From G965212025 sp965237985 (GTDB taxonomy: Bacteria > Pseudomonadota > Gammaproteobacteria > Poriferisulfidales > Oxydemutatoraceae): 64,000 bases of DNA. Where the stretch lies: assembly GCA_965237985.1 (NCBI GenBank), contig OZ250161.1:868001-932000 (forward strand), given 5' to 3'. A program made the position numbers and the translations under genes. The notes below the pieces were generated by a model. It was not told the DNA's origin and made no database searches. It worked only from the letters and a program-made list of their open reading frames with translations. How positions within the stretch are numbered: the first letter of the stretch is position 1; the number at the start of each line of letters is the position of its first letter. Shown here one piece after another: positions 44,723 through 53,820 of this stretch.

Positions 44723-45879
44723 GCGGCAGTCAACTTATCGCTCGCCTGGAAGAACTCCAGGAATCCCTGCTCGAGATTGTTCTGGATTTCGGTGACCGGT
44801 TTTTTCGCAAACAGTTTCGCTCGGAACTCAGCCCGGTCGGCTGGCATTTGCGCCATACTTTATTTATAGAAGATCTCTGGCTACGTGAACGAATACTTGG
44901 CGACAGTCTCTACACAAAAAATTCCCACGCCGACCATCTGCCTTGGAAAAGCGTAAAGTTCCTTCGTGGAAATCGACTGCCGCCATTTCCGATCCTGGTG
45001 TCAGAAGTGGCTTCCCGGCAAAAAAACAATGTGAAACTGTTGTACCGGATAGTAGATGAACAGGCCGGGCATCCGCTGTTGCAAAACGATTACCTCCTGA
45101 AATTTTTAATTCAGCACCATGCAATGCATTTAGAAACCATGATCATGATTCAAAATGAGCGGGAACTGGTTTTAGCCAAACGCGGTGCCTTTACCAAAAT
45201 TCCTGCCTTGGAACCGACGCCCATACAAAAAAACACAAAACACTTTCCTGCCGGCAATCAGGTGACAGGAGGCAATGACTCCTGGGGCTTTGACAATGAA
45301 TTCCCGCAACAAACGACCTTTCTGGAAGCATTCTCAATCAATATCACCGCGGTGAGCAACAGCGAATTTTTAGGATTTATGAAAGCAGGTGGCTACCGGA
45401 AAAAACCATTCTGGAGTCCCCCGGGCTGGCGGTGGCTCGCAAAAGTGCAGGCGGCATCTCCTCATACCTGGTGCCAGATTGCAAAGAATGCCTGGGGGGC
45501 GGTTGGCCCTTCGGGATGGCAGGCCCTGGAAGCTGGGGCGGCGGTGAGTGGCATCAGTTTTTTCGAAGCGGCGGCATTCGCAAAATATGCGGGCGCTCGC
45601 CTGCCAGTGGAAAGTGAATGGGAAACAGCGAACCGTGCGGGTGTGCTTCAGTTCGGGAAAGCGTGGGAATGGTGCGCCAATACTTTTTTCCCCTATCAGG
45701 GCTACAAGGCTTTTCCCTACGATGAATACTCAAGCGCCGGGTTTGACGGGAAACACTACTTGCTCAAAGGTGCAAGTCCCTACACCGCGCAGGAATTAAC
45801 GCGCCCCAGTTTCAGAAATTTTTACACGCCGGAGCAAAGACATATATTCTCTGGACTGCGCCTGGCCTTCGATGCCTGA
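44719..45879 (+). CDS. egtB: Ergothioneine sulfoxide synthase EgtB
   Basis: 386 aa from GTG 44719, overlapping the egtC stop (GTGA). A non-haem iron enzyme that couples hercynine to a thiol with oxygen. The N-terminal DinB-like domain carries WHLRHTLFIEDLW and the iron-binding HX3HXE motif in HHAMHLETM (about residues 133-141). The C-terminal SUMF1/FGE-like domain includes NSEFLGFMKAGGY, AKYAGARLPVESEWE and AWEWCANTF. It overlaps nadC by 8 bp. Confidence 0.94.
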   Translation: MSGSQLIARLEELQESLLEIVLDFGDRFFRKQFRSELSPVGWHLRHTLFIEDLWLRERILGDSLYTKNSHADHLPWKSVKFLRGNRLPPFPILVSEVASRQKNNVKLLYRIVDEQAGHPLLQNDYLLKFLIQHHAMHLETMIMIQNERELVLAKRGAFTKIPALEPTPIQKNTKHFPAGNQVTGGNDSWGFDNEFPQQTTFLEAFSINITAVSNSEFLGFMKAGGYRKKPFWSPPGWRWLAKVQAASPHTWCQIAKNAWGAVGPSGWQALEAGAAVSGISFFEAAAFAKYAGARLPVESEWETANRAGVLQFGKAWEWCANTFFPYQGYKAFPYDEYSSAGFDGKHYLLKGASPYTAQELTRPSFRNFYTPEQRHIFSGLRLAFDA

Positions 45880-46780
45880 AACTTTCCCCAAACCGCGCAA
45901 TGTGTTCGGCAGCTTGATGTTCAGACCCGGGCACCATGGTCCCGAACTGGACGCGGCAGTTGCAAAAAATGTCAGCGACGCGCTGGCAGAGGATGTATGC
46001 AACGAGGATTTATGCGCTGCCATAGCTGGCCGCCACACCACCCAGGCCATTGTGGTCGCACTTGATGATGGCGTCCTGTCAGGAATGTTCTGGGCCGAAG
46101 CGGTTTTCCGCCGACTCGACCCGCAGGCGAAAATACAGTGGTCGGTAAAAGATGGGGAAACTTTTCGTGCTGAAGCCTGTCTGTGTACCGTACAGGGTGC
46201 TGCTGGCGCGCTGCTGGCCGGCGAGCGAAGCGCATTGAACTTCCTGCACACGCTGGCTGCCACCGCCACTACTACCGCGAGATATGTAAAACAGATTGCC
46301 GGCAACAAAGCGCGCATTGCCGACACCCGTAAAACACTCCCGGGTCTGCGCATTGCTCAAAAATACGCAGTGGTATGTGGTGGCGGGGTCAACCAGCGCC
46401 ATGGGCTCCATGACGGCATCCTGATCAAGGACAACCACATCCACCTCTCGGGGACTTTGAGTCAGGCAGTTGCAGCCATGCGAAAAGCCCACCCTGGAAA
46501 AAGTATAGAAACGGAAACCGGGTCGCTTGACCAGGTGCAGGAGGCATTATCCTGCGGGGTGGGAGTCATCATGCTGGACAACTTTTCTCTTTCGGAAATC
46601 AAAAAAGCAGTCGCGATTATCGCCGGTCGAGCGGTGGTGGAAGTTTCAGGGAACATCAGCCTGGAGAACGCGGCCGAAATTGCCGATTGCAACGTTGACT
46701 ACCTGTCCGTTGGTGCGCTCACAAAACATGTCTGCGCACCCGACCTCAGCATGCGGCTGCTTTCAGGAAACTCTGACTGA
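45872..46780 (+). CDS. nadC: Nicotinate-nucleotide pyrophosphorylase (carboxylating)
   Basis: 302 aa. NadC makes nicotinate mononucleotide from quinolinate and PRPP in NAD synthesis. Conserved sites include AGERSALNFLH, ADTRKTLPGLR, QKYAVVCGGGVNQRHGL, LIKDNHI and the C-terminal VEVSGNISLENAAE. The ATG overlaps egtB, so it is in the same transcript as egtC-egtB although functionally unrelated. The first 15 or so residues may be dispensable (next ATG at MFRPGHHG). Confidence 0.94.
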   Translation: MPETFPKPRNVFGSLMFRPGHHGPELDAAVAKNVSDALAEDVCNEDLCAAIAGRHTTQAIVVALDDGVLSGMFWAEAVFRRLDPQAKIQWSVKDGETFRAEACLCTVQGAAGALLAGERSALNFLHTLAATATTTARYVKQIAGNKARIADTRKTLPGLRIAQKYAVVCGGGVNQRHGLHDGILIKDNHIHLSGTLSQAVAAMRKAHPGKSIETETGSLDQVQEALSCGVGVIMLDNFSLSEIKKAVAIIAGRAVVEVSGNISLENAAEIADCNVDYLSVGALTKHVCAPDLSMRLLSGNSD

Positions 46781-47007
46781 ATAGTTCGGACAGTCTGATT
46801 CGTCAGCTGTTCTGGTGGTCATCCTGGCCTGACACCGAAACCATGGGCACAACACACGTAAAAACCGGGTTTTGTCATCCCAATGTCGGCAGGGTCAGCC
46901 CAATCGCCGCACAGCTTTCCCAATTTCTCCACAACACCTCTCTGCCTTTGTCGGCAGGTTCTTGTCTGCTCGCCACTCTCCGGCGGCGCCCTTCCTCTCC
47001 TCAGTAT

Positions 47008-48012
47008 TCAGGCAGGCAATGTCGCATTCCCGTTTGCTTCTACCCGCGCCAGCAACACGTTTTGAACGGCCTGTACGTGTTCACTGTTCCCACCCCAGGC
47101 GTGCAAGGCAGGCTGTTGCAAAGCACGTCCGTAGGAAAAAGTGATGTTCCACGGGGCCCCACCCTGCTCGGCAGCCAACTGGTTGATGGCGGTCAAGTTT
47201 TCCGTGGCGACCATATCGCTCAGTCCACCAGACAAAAAAGCAATGCCGGGCACAGAAACCGGCACACAATCCCGAAGGCAACGCAACGTCAGGGACGCAA
47301 CCTCGCTGGTATCTGCCTGTTCCGTACATTCTGAACCAGAAATCACCATATTTGGTTTTAACACCACTCCTCCCAAAAAAACATTTTGTTGCTTCAGTTC
47401 AGAAAAAACCCACTGTTGCATTTCACAGCTGATCTCGTAGCAGCGATCGATGGTGTGTGTGCCATCCATAAGCACTTCGGGTTCTACAATCGGCACCATG
47501 TCACTTTCCTGGCACAGCGCCGCATAACGCGCCAATGCGTGGGCGTTGGCGGCCATGCAGGCCCGAGAGGGAATTCCCTCACCAACCGTGATAACCGCCC
47601 GCCATTTTGCAAAGCGTGCGCCCAGTCCACGGTATTCCTGAAGTCGTTCGCGCAAACCGTCCAGACCTTCCGTTACTTTTTCACCGGGACAAGCGGAAAG
47701 GGCTTTTGCCCCCCGATCTACTTTGATCCCCGGGACGATGTCTTCTTCCCTTAAGCAATCCACGAAACGTTTACCGTTGCTTGCAACCGTTCTCAGTGTC
47801 TCGTCAAAAAGGATCACGCCTGAAATGAATTTTCCTAAATCCGGGGCGGTTACCAGCAGGCTTCTGTACGTACAGCGACTCGCTTCCGAGCTTTGAACGC
47901 CAATGCTCTTGAAACGTTTCTCAATCGTCGGATGGCTTTCGTCCATCGCCAAAATTCCTTTGCCTTTGGTCACCATTTTCTGCGCTGTTTCATGTAATTT
48001 ATATTCATTCAT
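47008..48012 (-). CDS. Fructose-bisphosphate aldolase, class I
   Basis: 334 aa from ATG 48012, with AGGAG seven bases upstream; an extension to 48117 is non-conserved. It cleaves fructose-1,6-bisphosphate through a Schiff base. The lysine lies in GGVVLKPNM (about residue 215); ILAMDESHPTIEKRFKSIG, GVILFDETL, VPIVEPEVLMDG and FLSGGLSD are family motifs. This is the eukaryote-like class I type. The gene stands alone. Confidence 0.94.
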   Translation of the reverse strand: MNEYKLHETAQKMVTKGKGILAMDESHPTIEKRFKSIGVQSSEASRCTYRSLLVTAPDLGKFISGVILFDETLRTVASNGKRFVDCLREEDIVPGIKVDRGAKALSACPGEKVTEGLDGLRERLQEYRGLGARFAKWRAVITVGEGIPSRACMAANAHALARYAALCQESDMVPIVEPEVLMDGTHTIDRCYEISCEMQQWVFSELKQQNVFLGGVVLKPNMVISGSECTEQADTSEVASLTLRCLRDCVPVSVPGIAFLSGGLSDMVATENLTAINQLAAEQGGAPWNITFSYGRALQQPALHAWGGNSEHVQAVQNVLLARVEANGNATLPA

Positions 48013-48623
48013 CGCATAACTCCTAAAAAAAACGGATTGCCCTTCGCCGGCACTCAAATTACCTGAACGGACCACTTTCACGCAGTGTGGAGCAGCGTTT
48101 GGTACCTCAGAGTGCAAATGCGCGTCGGTCGGGTGATTTTACTGAAACAGGCTGGCGTTTTCAGCTGCATTGTCAGGTCACAAAGTCTTTGGGCAAAAAT
48201 GGCCTTCTGTTTTCGCAGCGCTGCCGACAGGCGGTTTCGTCCGACCTGTTTGCAAAATTCCTGTGGCCTGATGTGTCAATGCAAAACAGAAATATCCACT
48301 GCCGACAGAATAAAAGCAGCGCCTATGAAGTTTATGGATTTCGCTCCGTTTGAGGGTTTGGGCACGGTCTCCGAAACAACACCCGGGAGTTGGTTCATTT
48401 TTGTGCCATTTGCTTCCTCCTGGCTGACAAATATTCCATCAGGGAAGTCATGAACCACAAACAATGGAACCTCCAAATGGGACAGAGCGGACCTGGTCGT
48501 GTTAGCCGCACACACCCAAACAGCACCTTGACACGGCTTTGTGAATCATGTTAAAAACCCACCACTTAGCCTGCACGGATAGCTGGGCAGGAATAAGGGT
48601 TTATTTAATTTGGAGACATTTTT
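48013..48623. other. Intergenic region between aldolase and xoxF
   Basis: About 610 bp without a recognised gene. The right end holds a probable xoxF promoter (separate entry) and the xoxF ribosome binding site TTGGAG. The length suggests room for further regulation of xoxF, but no repeat or operator was recognised. Confidence 0.5.
48528..48556 (+). promoter_or_regulatory. Candidate sigma70-type promoter of xoxF
   Basis: A perfect -35 TTGACA (48528-48533) is followed after exactly 17 bp by TTAAAA (48551-48556) as a weaker -10. The predicted start would leave a leader of roughly 60 nt ahead of the xoxF ATG. It is the best promoter-like pair in the spacer. Confidence 0.5.
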
Positions 48624-50528
48624 ATGAAAGCTAGACCGTTTATGTGGGGCTTGGCCGCTGCACTGTTTGTGTACCTACCTACTAGCGCACAGGCTAATAC
48701 TGAGCTTTTGCTGATGCAGAAAAACCCGGACAACTGGGTGATGCCGGCGAGAACTTACGACAATCAGCGCTACTCCCCACTCGCTCAAATAAACAAGGGC
48801 AATGTGGCCGACCTGAAAGTTGCGTGGACTTTTTCAACTGGAGTGCTCCGCGGCCATGAAGGGGCCCCCCTTGTTATCGGGAACATGATGTATGTTCACA
48901 CGCCGACACCAAGCAACGGCAACCCTGGCTTTGCGAACAACACAAGCAATGTTGTTTATGCCCTTGATATGGACAAGGGTGCTGCAATCGTCTGGGAATA
49001 CAGACACGCAGACGAAGTCTTCTACAAGACCAAGGCTGGTGTGGTTCGCACAACTGTGGAAACCATGTGTTGTGACAATGTCAACCGGGGTTTGTCCTAT
49101 GCTGACGGCAAAATTTTCCTGTATCGTGCTGATGCCAGGCTGGTGGCGCTTAATGCCAAAACTGGCAAGGTTGAGTGGGAAGTAAAAAATGCTGAACCGT
49201 CCGAAGGTGCAACTGGTACATCCGCCCCTCACGTTTTCAGCGACAAAGTGATGGTCGGCGTCAGCGGTGGTGAATTTGCGGTTCGTGGTCACATGACCGC
49301 TTACAATGTGAGCGACGGCAAACTCGCGTGGCGGGCCTATTCAATGGGTCCGGACAGCGATACGCTGGTGGACAAAAGAACCACTGAACTTGGGAAATCA
49401 GTTGGTAAAAATTCCAGTCTCAAAACGTGGAAAGACGGCCCTACCAAGAGTGCCGAATGGCTTTGGCAACACGGTGGTGGAACTACGTGGGGCTGGTATT
49501 CTTTCGATCCCAAATTGAACCTGATGTACTACGGCAGTGGCAACCCCGGTTCTTGGAATCCGACGCTTCGTCCCGGTAAAAATAAATGGTCGATGACCAT
49601 ATTTGCCAGAGATGTCGACACCGGTCACGCCAAGTGGGTTTACCAGATGACCCCACACGATGAGTGGGATTTTGACGGCGTCAACGAGATGATTCTTGCT
49701 GATGACGTTATGGTAAGAGGCAAGCCTCGTGACGTGGTGGTTCACTTTGATCGCAATGGTTTTGGTTACACGCTTGATCGTGCATCTGGTGAATTGCTCG
49801 TCGCCGAGAAATTTGATCCAGCCGTGAACTGGGCCACCAAGATCGACTTGAAAAGTGGCCTTCCCGTCCTTGACCCCAGGTACAGCACCGGGAAAAAAGG
49901 CAAAGGTGAGGAAGTGAACACGCTTAACGTTTGTCCTGCCGCACTTGGTTCCAAAGATGAGCAGCCTGCTGCGTATTCTCCATTGACCGGGCTGTTCTAC
50001 GTCCCAACCAATCATGTTTGCATGACGTACGAGCCCTTGGGTGAAGAAGTTCAGCCGTATTACCCTGGCGGTCCCTTCATACATGCACGGTTGACCATGT
50101 TTCCTGCCGGTCGGGTTCTGGGTGACGGTTCAACAAACATGGGTCGGTTCGTTGCCTGGGATGCTGGAACAGGTCAAGAAGCGTGGGCGATTGATGAACC
50201 TTGGTCCGTCTGGAGTGGCGCACTGGCTACGGGTGGTCGTCTCGTTTTCTACGGTACCCTTGATGGCTACCTGAAGGCAGTAGACGATAGATCTGGTACA
50301 GAGCTTTATCGCTTCAAAATGCCATCCGGTATTATCGGTAACGTGATGACTTTCAGCTACCGTGGCAAACAGCACCTTGCGGTGTTCTCTGGCATTGGTG
50401 GTTGGGCCGGGATCGGACTTGCCGCGAATCTTACTGAACCTGAGGCAGGTTTGGGTGCCGTTGGTGGCTACGCCGGACTGTCGCAATTAGTCAAATTAGG
50501 GGGGACACTGTTCGTTTTCTCACTATAA
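48624..50528 (+). CDS. xoxF: Lanthanide-dependent methanol/alcohol dehydrogenase XoxF
   Basis: 634 aa. A periplasmic PQQ enzyme that oxidises methanol and other primary alcohols. A signal peptide ends at SAQA (residue 24). The PQQ-contacting vicinal disulfide is Cys149-Cys150 (MCCDN). Metal ligands fit the XoxF pattern: Glu217 in GGEFAVRG, Asn307 in GSGNPGSWNP, catalytic Asp349 and the extra Asp351 in DEWDFDGVNE. The second Asp marks lanthanide rather than calcium use, since MxaF has Ala there. Eight-blade propeller W-motifs are seen throughout. It is the first gene of the xox operon; a strong hairpin follows, so its own transcript probably exceeds the downstream genes. Confidence 0.97.
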   Translation: MKARPFMWGLAAALFVYLPTSAQANTELLLMQKNPDNWVMPARTYDNQRYSPLAQINKGNVADLKVAWTFSTGVLRGHEGAPLVIGNMMYVHTPTPSNGNPGFANNTSNVVYALDMDKGAAIVWEYRHADEVFYKTKAGVVRTTVETMCCDNVNRGLSYADGKIFLYRADARLVALNAKTGKVEWEVKNAEPSEGATGTSAPHVFSDKVMVGVSGGEFAVRGHMTAYNVSDGKLAWRAYSMGPDSDTLVDKRTTELGKSVGKNSSLKTWKDGPTKSAEWLWQHGGGTTWGWYSFDPKLNLMYYGSGNPGSWNPTLRPGKNKWSMTIFARDVDTGHAKWVYQMTPHDEWDFDGVNEMILADDVMVRGKPRDVVVHFDRNGFGYTLDRASGELLVAEKFDPAVNWATKIDLKSGLPVLDPRYSTGKKGKGEEVNTLNVCPAALGSKDEQPAAYSPLTGLFYVPTNHVCMTYEPLGEEVQPYYPGGPFIHARLTMFPAGRVLGDGSTNMGRFVAWDAGTGQEAWAIDEPWSVWSGALATGGRLVFYGTLDGYLKAVDDRSGTELYRFKMPSGIIGNVMTFSYRGKQHLAVFSGIGGWAGIGLAANLTEPEAGLGAVGGYAGLSQLVKLGGTLFVFSL

Positions 50529-50590
50529 AAGAGGTTAGCTGGTTGCTCTTGTATTGATTTACAGATCAACCGACAAGGCTAGTTGGAGTT

Positions 50591-50627
50591 GGCGGCACCC
50601 AAGTTGTTTGGGTGCCGCCATTTTTTT
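50591..50627 (+). terminator. Rho-independent terminator or attenuator after xoxF
   Basis: A 12-bp perfect GC-rich stem (GGCGGCACCCAA/TTGGGTGCCGCC) with a 5-nt loop is followed one base later by seven T. It lies between xoxF and xoxG, about 60 bp after the xoxF stop. Partial read-through would give high XoxF and lower levels of the partner proteins. Confidence 0.9.
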
Positions 50628-50649
50628 GAAAACAATTTGAGGTTCGGAG

Positions 50650-51138
50650 ATGCATTTAAAAAATGTTTTACTCATGATGGGATTGTTTCTTTCTTTTGTG
50701 GGAGTGCAACATTTCTCGTTTGCCTCTGAGGATGGAGCACAGGAAAAAGGAAAGGCATACACGTTAAATCCTGACGGGTCAACAGACTGGTTTACGTATC
50801 ACGGTTTCGTCATGTATGGCGTTAATTGTTACACCTGTCATGGGCCGGGTGCCATGGGCAGTACTTTCGCACCAAGCCTGGCCGAGTCCGTGAAGAACCT
50901 GGACTTCAAAAAATTCACCCAGACCGTGACCGATGGCCGTCCTGGAAGAATGCCGGCCTTTAGTGGGCACTACGGGGTGATGTGTTCACTGGGTCATATT
51001 TACGCTTACCTGAAAGCTCGTAGTGACAACGCGGTGAATGCAGGTGAACTGCAAAAAATTCAAAGACCAAAAATTGACAAGAATGAACGTTATGCAGATT
51101 ACAAGGGGTGCATAAAATCGGCGCAGAAATCTGGCTGA
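50650..51138 (+). CDS. xoxG: Cytochrome c, electron acceptor of XoxF (XoxG)
   Basis: 162 aa. A signal peptide (about residues 1-25) is followed by a single c-type haem site CYTCH (about residues 57-61) and a likely axial methionine in GRMPAF (about 99-104). It takes electrons from PQQ in XoxF. Family length and position right after xoxF match XoxG. A further cysteine (VMCSLGHIYAYL) and one at the C-terminus (YKGCIKSA) may form a disulfide. GGAG stands almost against the ATG; a GAGG a few bases earlier may be the true ribosome binding site. Confidence 0.92.
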   Translation: MHLKNVLLMMGLFLSFVGVQHFSFASEDGAQEKGKAYTLNPDGSTDWFTYHGFVMYGVNCYTCHGPGAMGSTFAPSLAESVKNLDFKKFTQTVTDGRPGRMPAFSGHYGVMCSLGHIYAYLKARSDNAVNAGELQKIQRPKIDKNERYADYKGCIKSAQKSG

Positions 51139-51145
51139 TCGAACC

Positions 51146-51973
51146 TTGAAATACCGGCGACTCGTATGTTTGTTTGCGATTCTATTTGCCTTCTTGTCGT
51201 CCACCGTCGTTCAAGCGACAAACCAAGCGACCGAGCTCTTGGAGCGAAAAGTTTTGCGTGTGTGTGCCGACCCAAAGAACCTGCCGTTCTCAAACAGCGA
51301 AGGTAAAGGGTTTGAAAATCGGATTGCCGAAATGCTTGCTGATGATCTGGGCGTGCCGCTTGATTACACTTGGTATCGCCAGACCTACATAACCCGATTC
51401 ATCAGAAGCACTTTACGCAGGCGGCTGTGCGATGTGGTGATAGGAATGCCTCCCAGGCATGAGGCAGTCCTGAATACCAACCCTTTGTATTATTCTGTTT
51501 TTTCCATGGTCTACAGAAACGACATGGAAAATCCACCACTGTCTCTGGCGGCGACGCGCATGGCGACATTGACAGTGGGCGTGGTTGCCGCTGAGCCTCC
51601 AGCCTGGTCACTTGAGAAAACCGGACTGTATCGTGAAATTGTTTCCTACCCGGTAGTATCAAAATATGGTTTGAATGAAAGCCCGAAGCTCATGATCGCC
51701 GATGTCATAAGCGGCAAGATTGATGTCGCGTTGATATGGGGTGCCTATGCTGGTTATTTTGGTGGCATGCATGATTCCCTGCATGTTGAACCTCTGTTCG
51801 GCGACAATAAAAAATACGGTAGATTGATTTTTCAAGCTACGATGGGAGTGCGGGCGAACGAGTTGCAATGGAAGCGGCGACTGAATCGCTTTATTCGTTC
51901 AAAAAGGCAAGAAATCAATTCGGTGTTGGAAGAATATCGTGTACCAATTGTCGAGGAAGAAGGGGCTTATTGA
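51146..51973 (+). CDS. xoxJ: XoxJ periplasmic binding-protein-like partner of XoxF
   Basis: 275 aa from a TTG start seven bp after the xoxG stop; no better start was seen. A signal peptide ends around QA (residue 24). The mature protein has the solute-binding fold of the MoxJ/XoxJ family: LRVCADPKNLPFSN at its N-terminus is the classic opening, and KIDVALIWGAYAGYF the domain-2 hinge. XoxJ is thought to help PQQ dehydrogenase maturation or activation. It overlaps the next gene by 35 bp. Confidence 0.92.
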   Translation: MKYRRLVCLFAILFAFLSSTVVQATNQATELLERKVLRVCADPKNLPFSNSEGKGFENRIAEMLADDLGVPLDYTWYRQTYITRFIRSTLRRRLCDVVIGMPPRHEAVLNTNPLYYSVFSMVYRNDMENPPLSLAATRMATLTVGVVAAEPPAWSLEKTGLYREIVSYPVVSKYGLNESPKLMIADVISGKIDVALIWGAYAGYFGGMHDSLHVEPLFGDNKKYGRLIFQATMGVRANELQWKRRLNRFIRSKRQEINSVLEEYRVPIVEEEGAY

Positions 51974-52574
51974 AAGGCATCGGCAGGTCAATGAGATAAA
52001 ACTTGTTGCCCGGGTTGTGCCTCTTGTGTATTTCATTGTTTGCGCAGCTTTCATGTCGCTCCCCGCTCCGGCTGAAATAGCTGAACCCACAACGTATCGG
52101 GCTAGCCACTATTTTTCGCCGACACCGTTGACTTTGAACGGGGCAATGGTGGTGGGTGCCGAAGAGCTGAAAAAGCTGTTCGAAAATGCTTTCCCGGTGC
52201 TGATTGATGTTACTCCGTCGGCCCGCAGACCGAAAAACTTTCCCAAAGATCGTTTGTGGCGCACAGCACCTCGGCGCACGATTACCGGAGGAATCTGGTT
52301 GCCGAATGTGGGCTACGGCTGGCTTTCACAGGATTTTGAGAATTTTTTCAAAAATGAACTGGAAGCACTGACGTACCGCGACAAAAAACGCCAGCTCGTT
52401 TTCTATTGCCTGCCGGATTGCTGGCAATCCTGGAATGCCGCCAAACGTGCGCTGGAGTTTGGCTACATCAACGTGGCGTGGTTCCCGGGAGGCAGTCCCG
52501 AGTGGGAAGTTTTTTCCTATCCTTTGGAAAAGAAAAAACCCCATGTCATGCCCGATTTTGGAGATTATAAATGA
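51939..52574 (+). CDS. PQQ-dependent catabolism-associated CXXXCW motif protein (rhodanese-like)
   Basis: About 211 aa from a GTG at 51939; the true start is uncertain because the signal-like helix (residues 23-40) begins later. The C-terminal half is rhodanese-like with the diagnostic CLPDCWQSWNAAKRA (CXXXCW) at about residues 152-166 and FPGGSPEWE after it. The family occurs with alcohol-oxidising PQQ enzymes and probably has a redox or sulfur role in the periplasm; the reaction is unknown. It overlaps xoxJ and the next gene (4 bp). Confidence 0.85.
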   Translation: MYQLSRKKGLIERHRQVNEIKLVARVVPLVYFIVCAAFMSLPAPAEIAEPTTYRASHYFSPTPLTLNGAMVVGAEELKKLFENAFPVLIDVTPSARRPKNFPKDRLWRTAPRRTITGGIWLPNVGYGWLSQDFENFFKNELEALTYRDKKRQLVFYCLPDCWQSWNAAKRALEFGYINVAWFPGGSPEWEVFSYPLEKKKPHVMPDFGDYK

Positions 52575-53272
52575 CCCTTTATTCCCTTTCACGTTCTTGG
52601 TTTCCCGGCCTTTTGTTTTTTGGAATTTTTGGCTTTGCCTTGACCACAGAAGCAGGAAATACACCTTCACAGGAAGACTCAAAGCTTTCTCCAGCCCAGG
52701 AACTGGTTTTTGGCACTCGGCATTTACAGAACATAAATTCCCCGACAACTCTGGTTTACAGCATTAGCGGCCACAGTTTGAATGGGGTGAATTTTCACAG
52801 TTCGGCAACGCTGGAAGTGTTCAAATTATGGCCCAACGGTTCGCGTGGAACAGAAGCGGTTTTCCCGACAATACAGGGGCCAAAAACCTACACCAGAAAC
52901 AAGTTTTGCTGTAACCCGATGATCATGTATTTCTTGGAGTGGGACACGCAAAGAACTTTTTACGAAACCGGAGTCAGCCGCTTCTATATTCGAACGCGGT
53001 TGCGAGAGGCTTTCTATGATGCTAGTCTGGAAGGTGTGGATGTGGTTTTCAAAGGCAAGAAAACCAAAGCCAAAGTCGTCGTGATAAAACCTTTTGCCGG
53101 TGAAGAAGCCAAGCACCTGGCTGGCAGGTTGGCAGATAGAGAGTATCGGCTGGTTTTAGCTGACAAAGTTCCAGGCATGGTACTCAGCATAAAAGTCACA
53201 AGCCCCGCTGATAAGGAAAAAGGCCTCACTTCCGAGAACCTGGAACTCGCTTTTAAAGATCTGCGGGGTTAA
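52571..53272 (+). CDS. Uncharacterised periplasmic protein of the xox operon
   Basis: 233 aa, no family recognised. A signal peptide (about residues 1-28, ending TEA) indicates export. The mature part is beta-rich and contains a vicinal Cys pair (KFCCNPMIMYFLEWD, about 115-129) and a lysine-rich patch FKGKKTKAKVVV. The start overlaps the CXXXCW gene by 4 bp and 7 bp separate it from the next, so it belongs to the xox operon. A role in XoxF assembly or metal supply is possible but not shown. Confidence 0.7.
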   Translation: MTLYSLSRSWFPGLLFFGIFGFALTTEAGNTPSQEDSKLSPAQELVFGTRHLQNINSPTTLVYSISGHSLNGVNFHSSATLEVFKLWPNGSRGTEAVFPTIQGPKTYTRNKFCCNPMIMYFLEWDTQRTFYETGVSRFYIRTRLREAFYDASLEGVDVVFKGKKTKAKVVVIKPFAGEEAKHLAGRLADREYRLVLADKVPGMVLSIKVTSPADKEKGLTSENLELAFKDLRG

Positions 53273-53279
53273 TGAAGAC

Positions 53280-53726
53280 ATGAAGAAACTCACATATCTG
53301 TTGATATTCCTTTTTGCGGCTGGAATTACCTTCTGGGCTGGTCAGTGGTCGGTGAAAAAACAGTCCATCCTGGGAAATGGGGGTTCAGCCATGAACGAGA
53401 TACTGCCCATGCCAATAGGCAAAGGCAATGATTTTCCAACTGCGGCACGTGCTGAATACGTCTACGCCTGCATGGGAAGCTCCGGACAGTCGCTACCGAT
53501 GCTGTATGCCTGCGCATGCAAAATTGATGTCATTGCGGAACTTATGAGCTATAAAGACTACTTGCAGGCTGAAACTGGTTCCCTGATGCGCCAGCTGCCG
53601 GGTGAGCGTTATGTCGGGTTCAGGAATTCAGCGGTCATTAAAAAAATGGTGGAACAGCTGAAAAATACCGCTATCGAAGCCGAGTTTCGTTGTCCAAGCC
53701 ACAATGTCATGGGCGGCAGGCCGTAG
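53280..53726 (+). CDS. Uncharacterised membrane-anchored or exported cysteine-containing protein of the xox operon
   Basis: 148 aa, no family recognised. One N-terminal helix (about residues 4-22) is followed by a small domain with four cysteines, three close together in YACMGSSGQSLPMLYACACK (about 61-80) and one near the end (RCPSH). The spacing suggests disulfides or a metal site. It is the last gene of the xox operon and converges on tlpA. Confidence 0.7.
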   Translation: MKKLTYLLIFLFAAGITFWAGQWSVKKQSILGNGGSAMNEILPMPIGKGNDFPTAARAEYVYACMGSSGQSLPMLYACACKIDVIAELMSYKDYLQAETGSLMRQLPGERYVGFRNSAVIKKMVEQLKNTAIEAEFRCPSHNVMGGRP

Positions 53727-53820
53727 TTTCTGCTACTCCTCTACAACCATCGGAATCGGGTGGAATTTCCCGGATTTTCCAGTGATTCGCGTGCCACTGA
53801 ACTTGTGGCTTGGCAACGGT

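Noticed and set aside
48624..50528. Calcium-dependent MxaF
   Set aside because: An aspartate is present two residues after the catalytic aspartate (WDFDG), the lanthanide mark; mxaI and the mxa accessory genes are absent.
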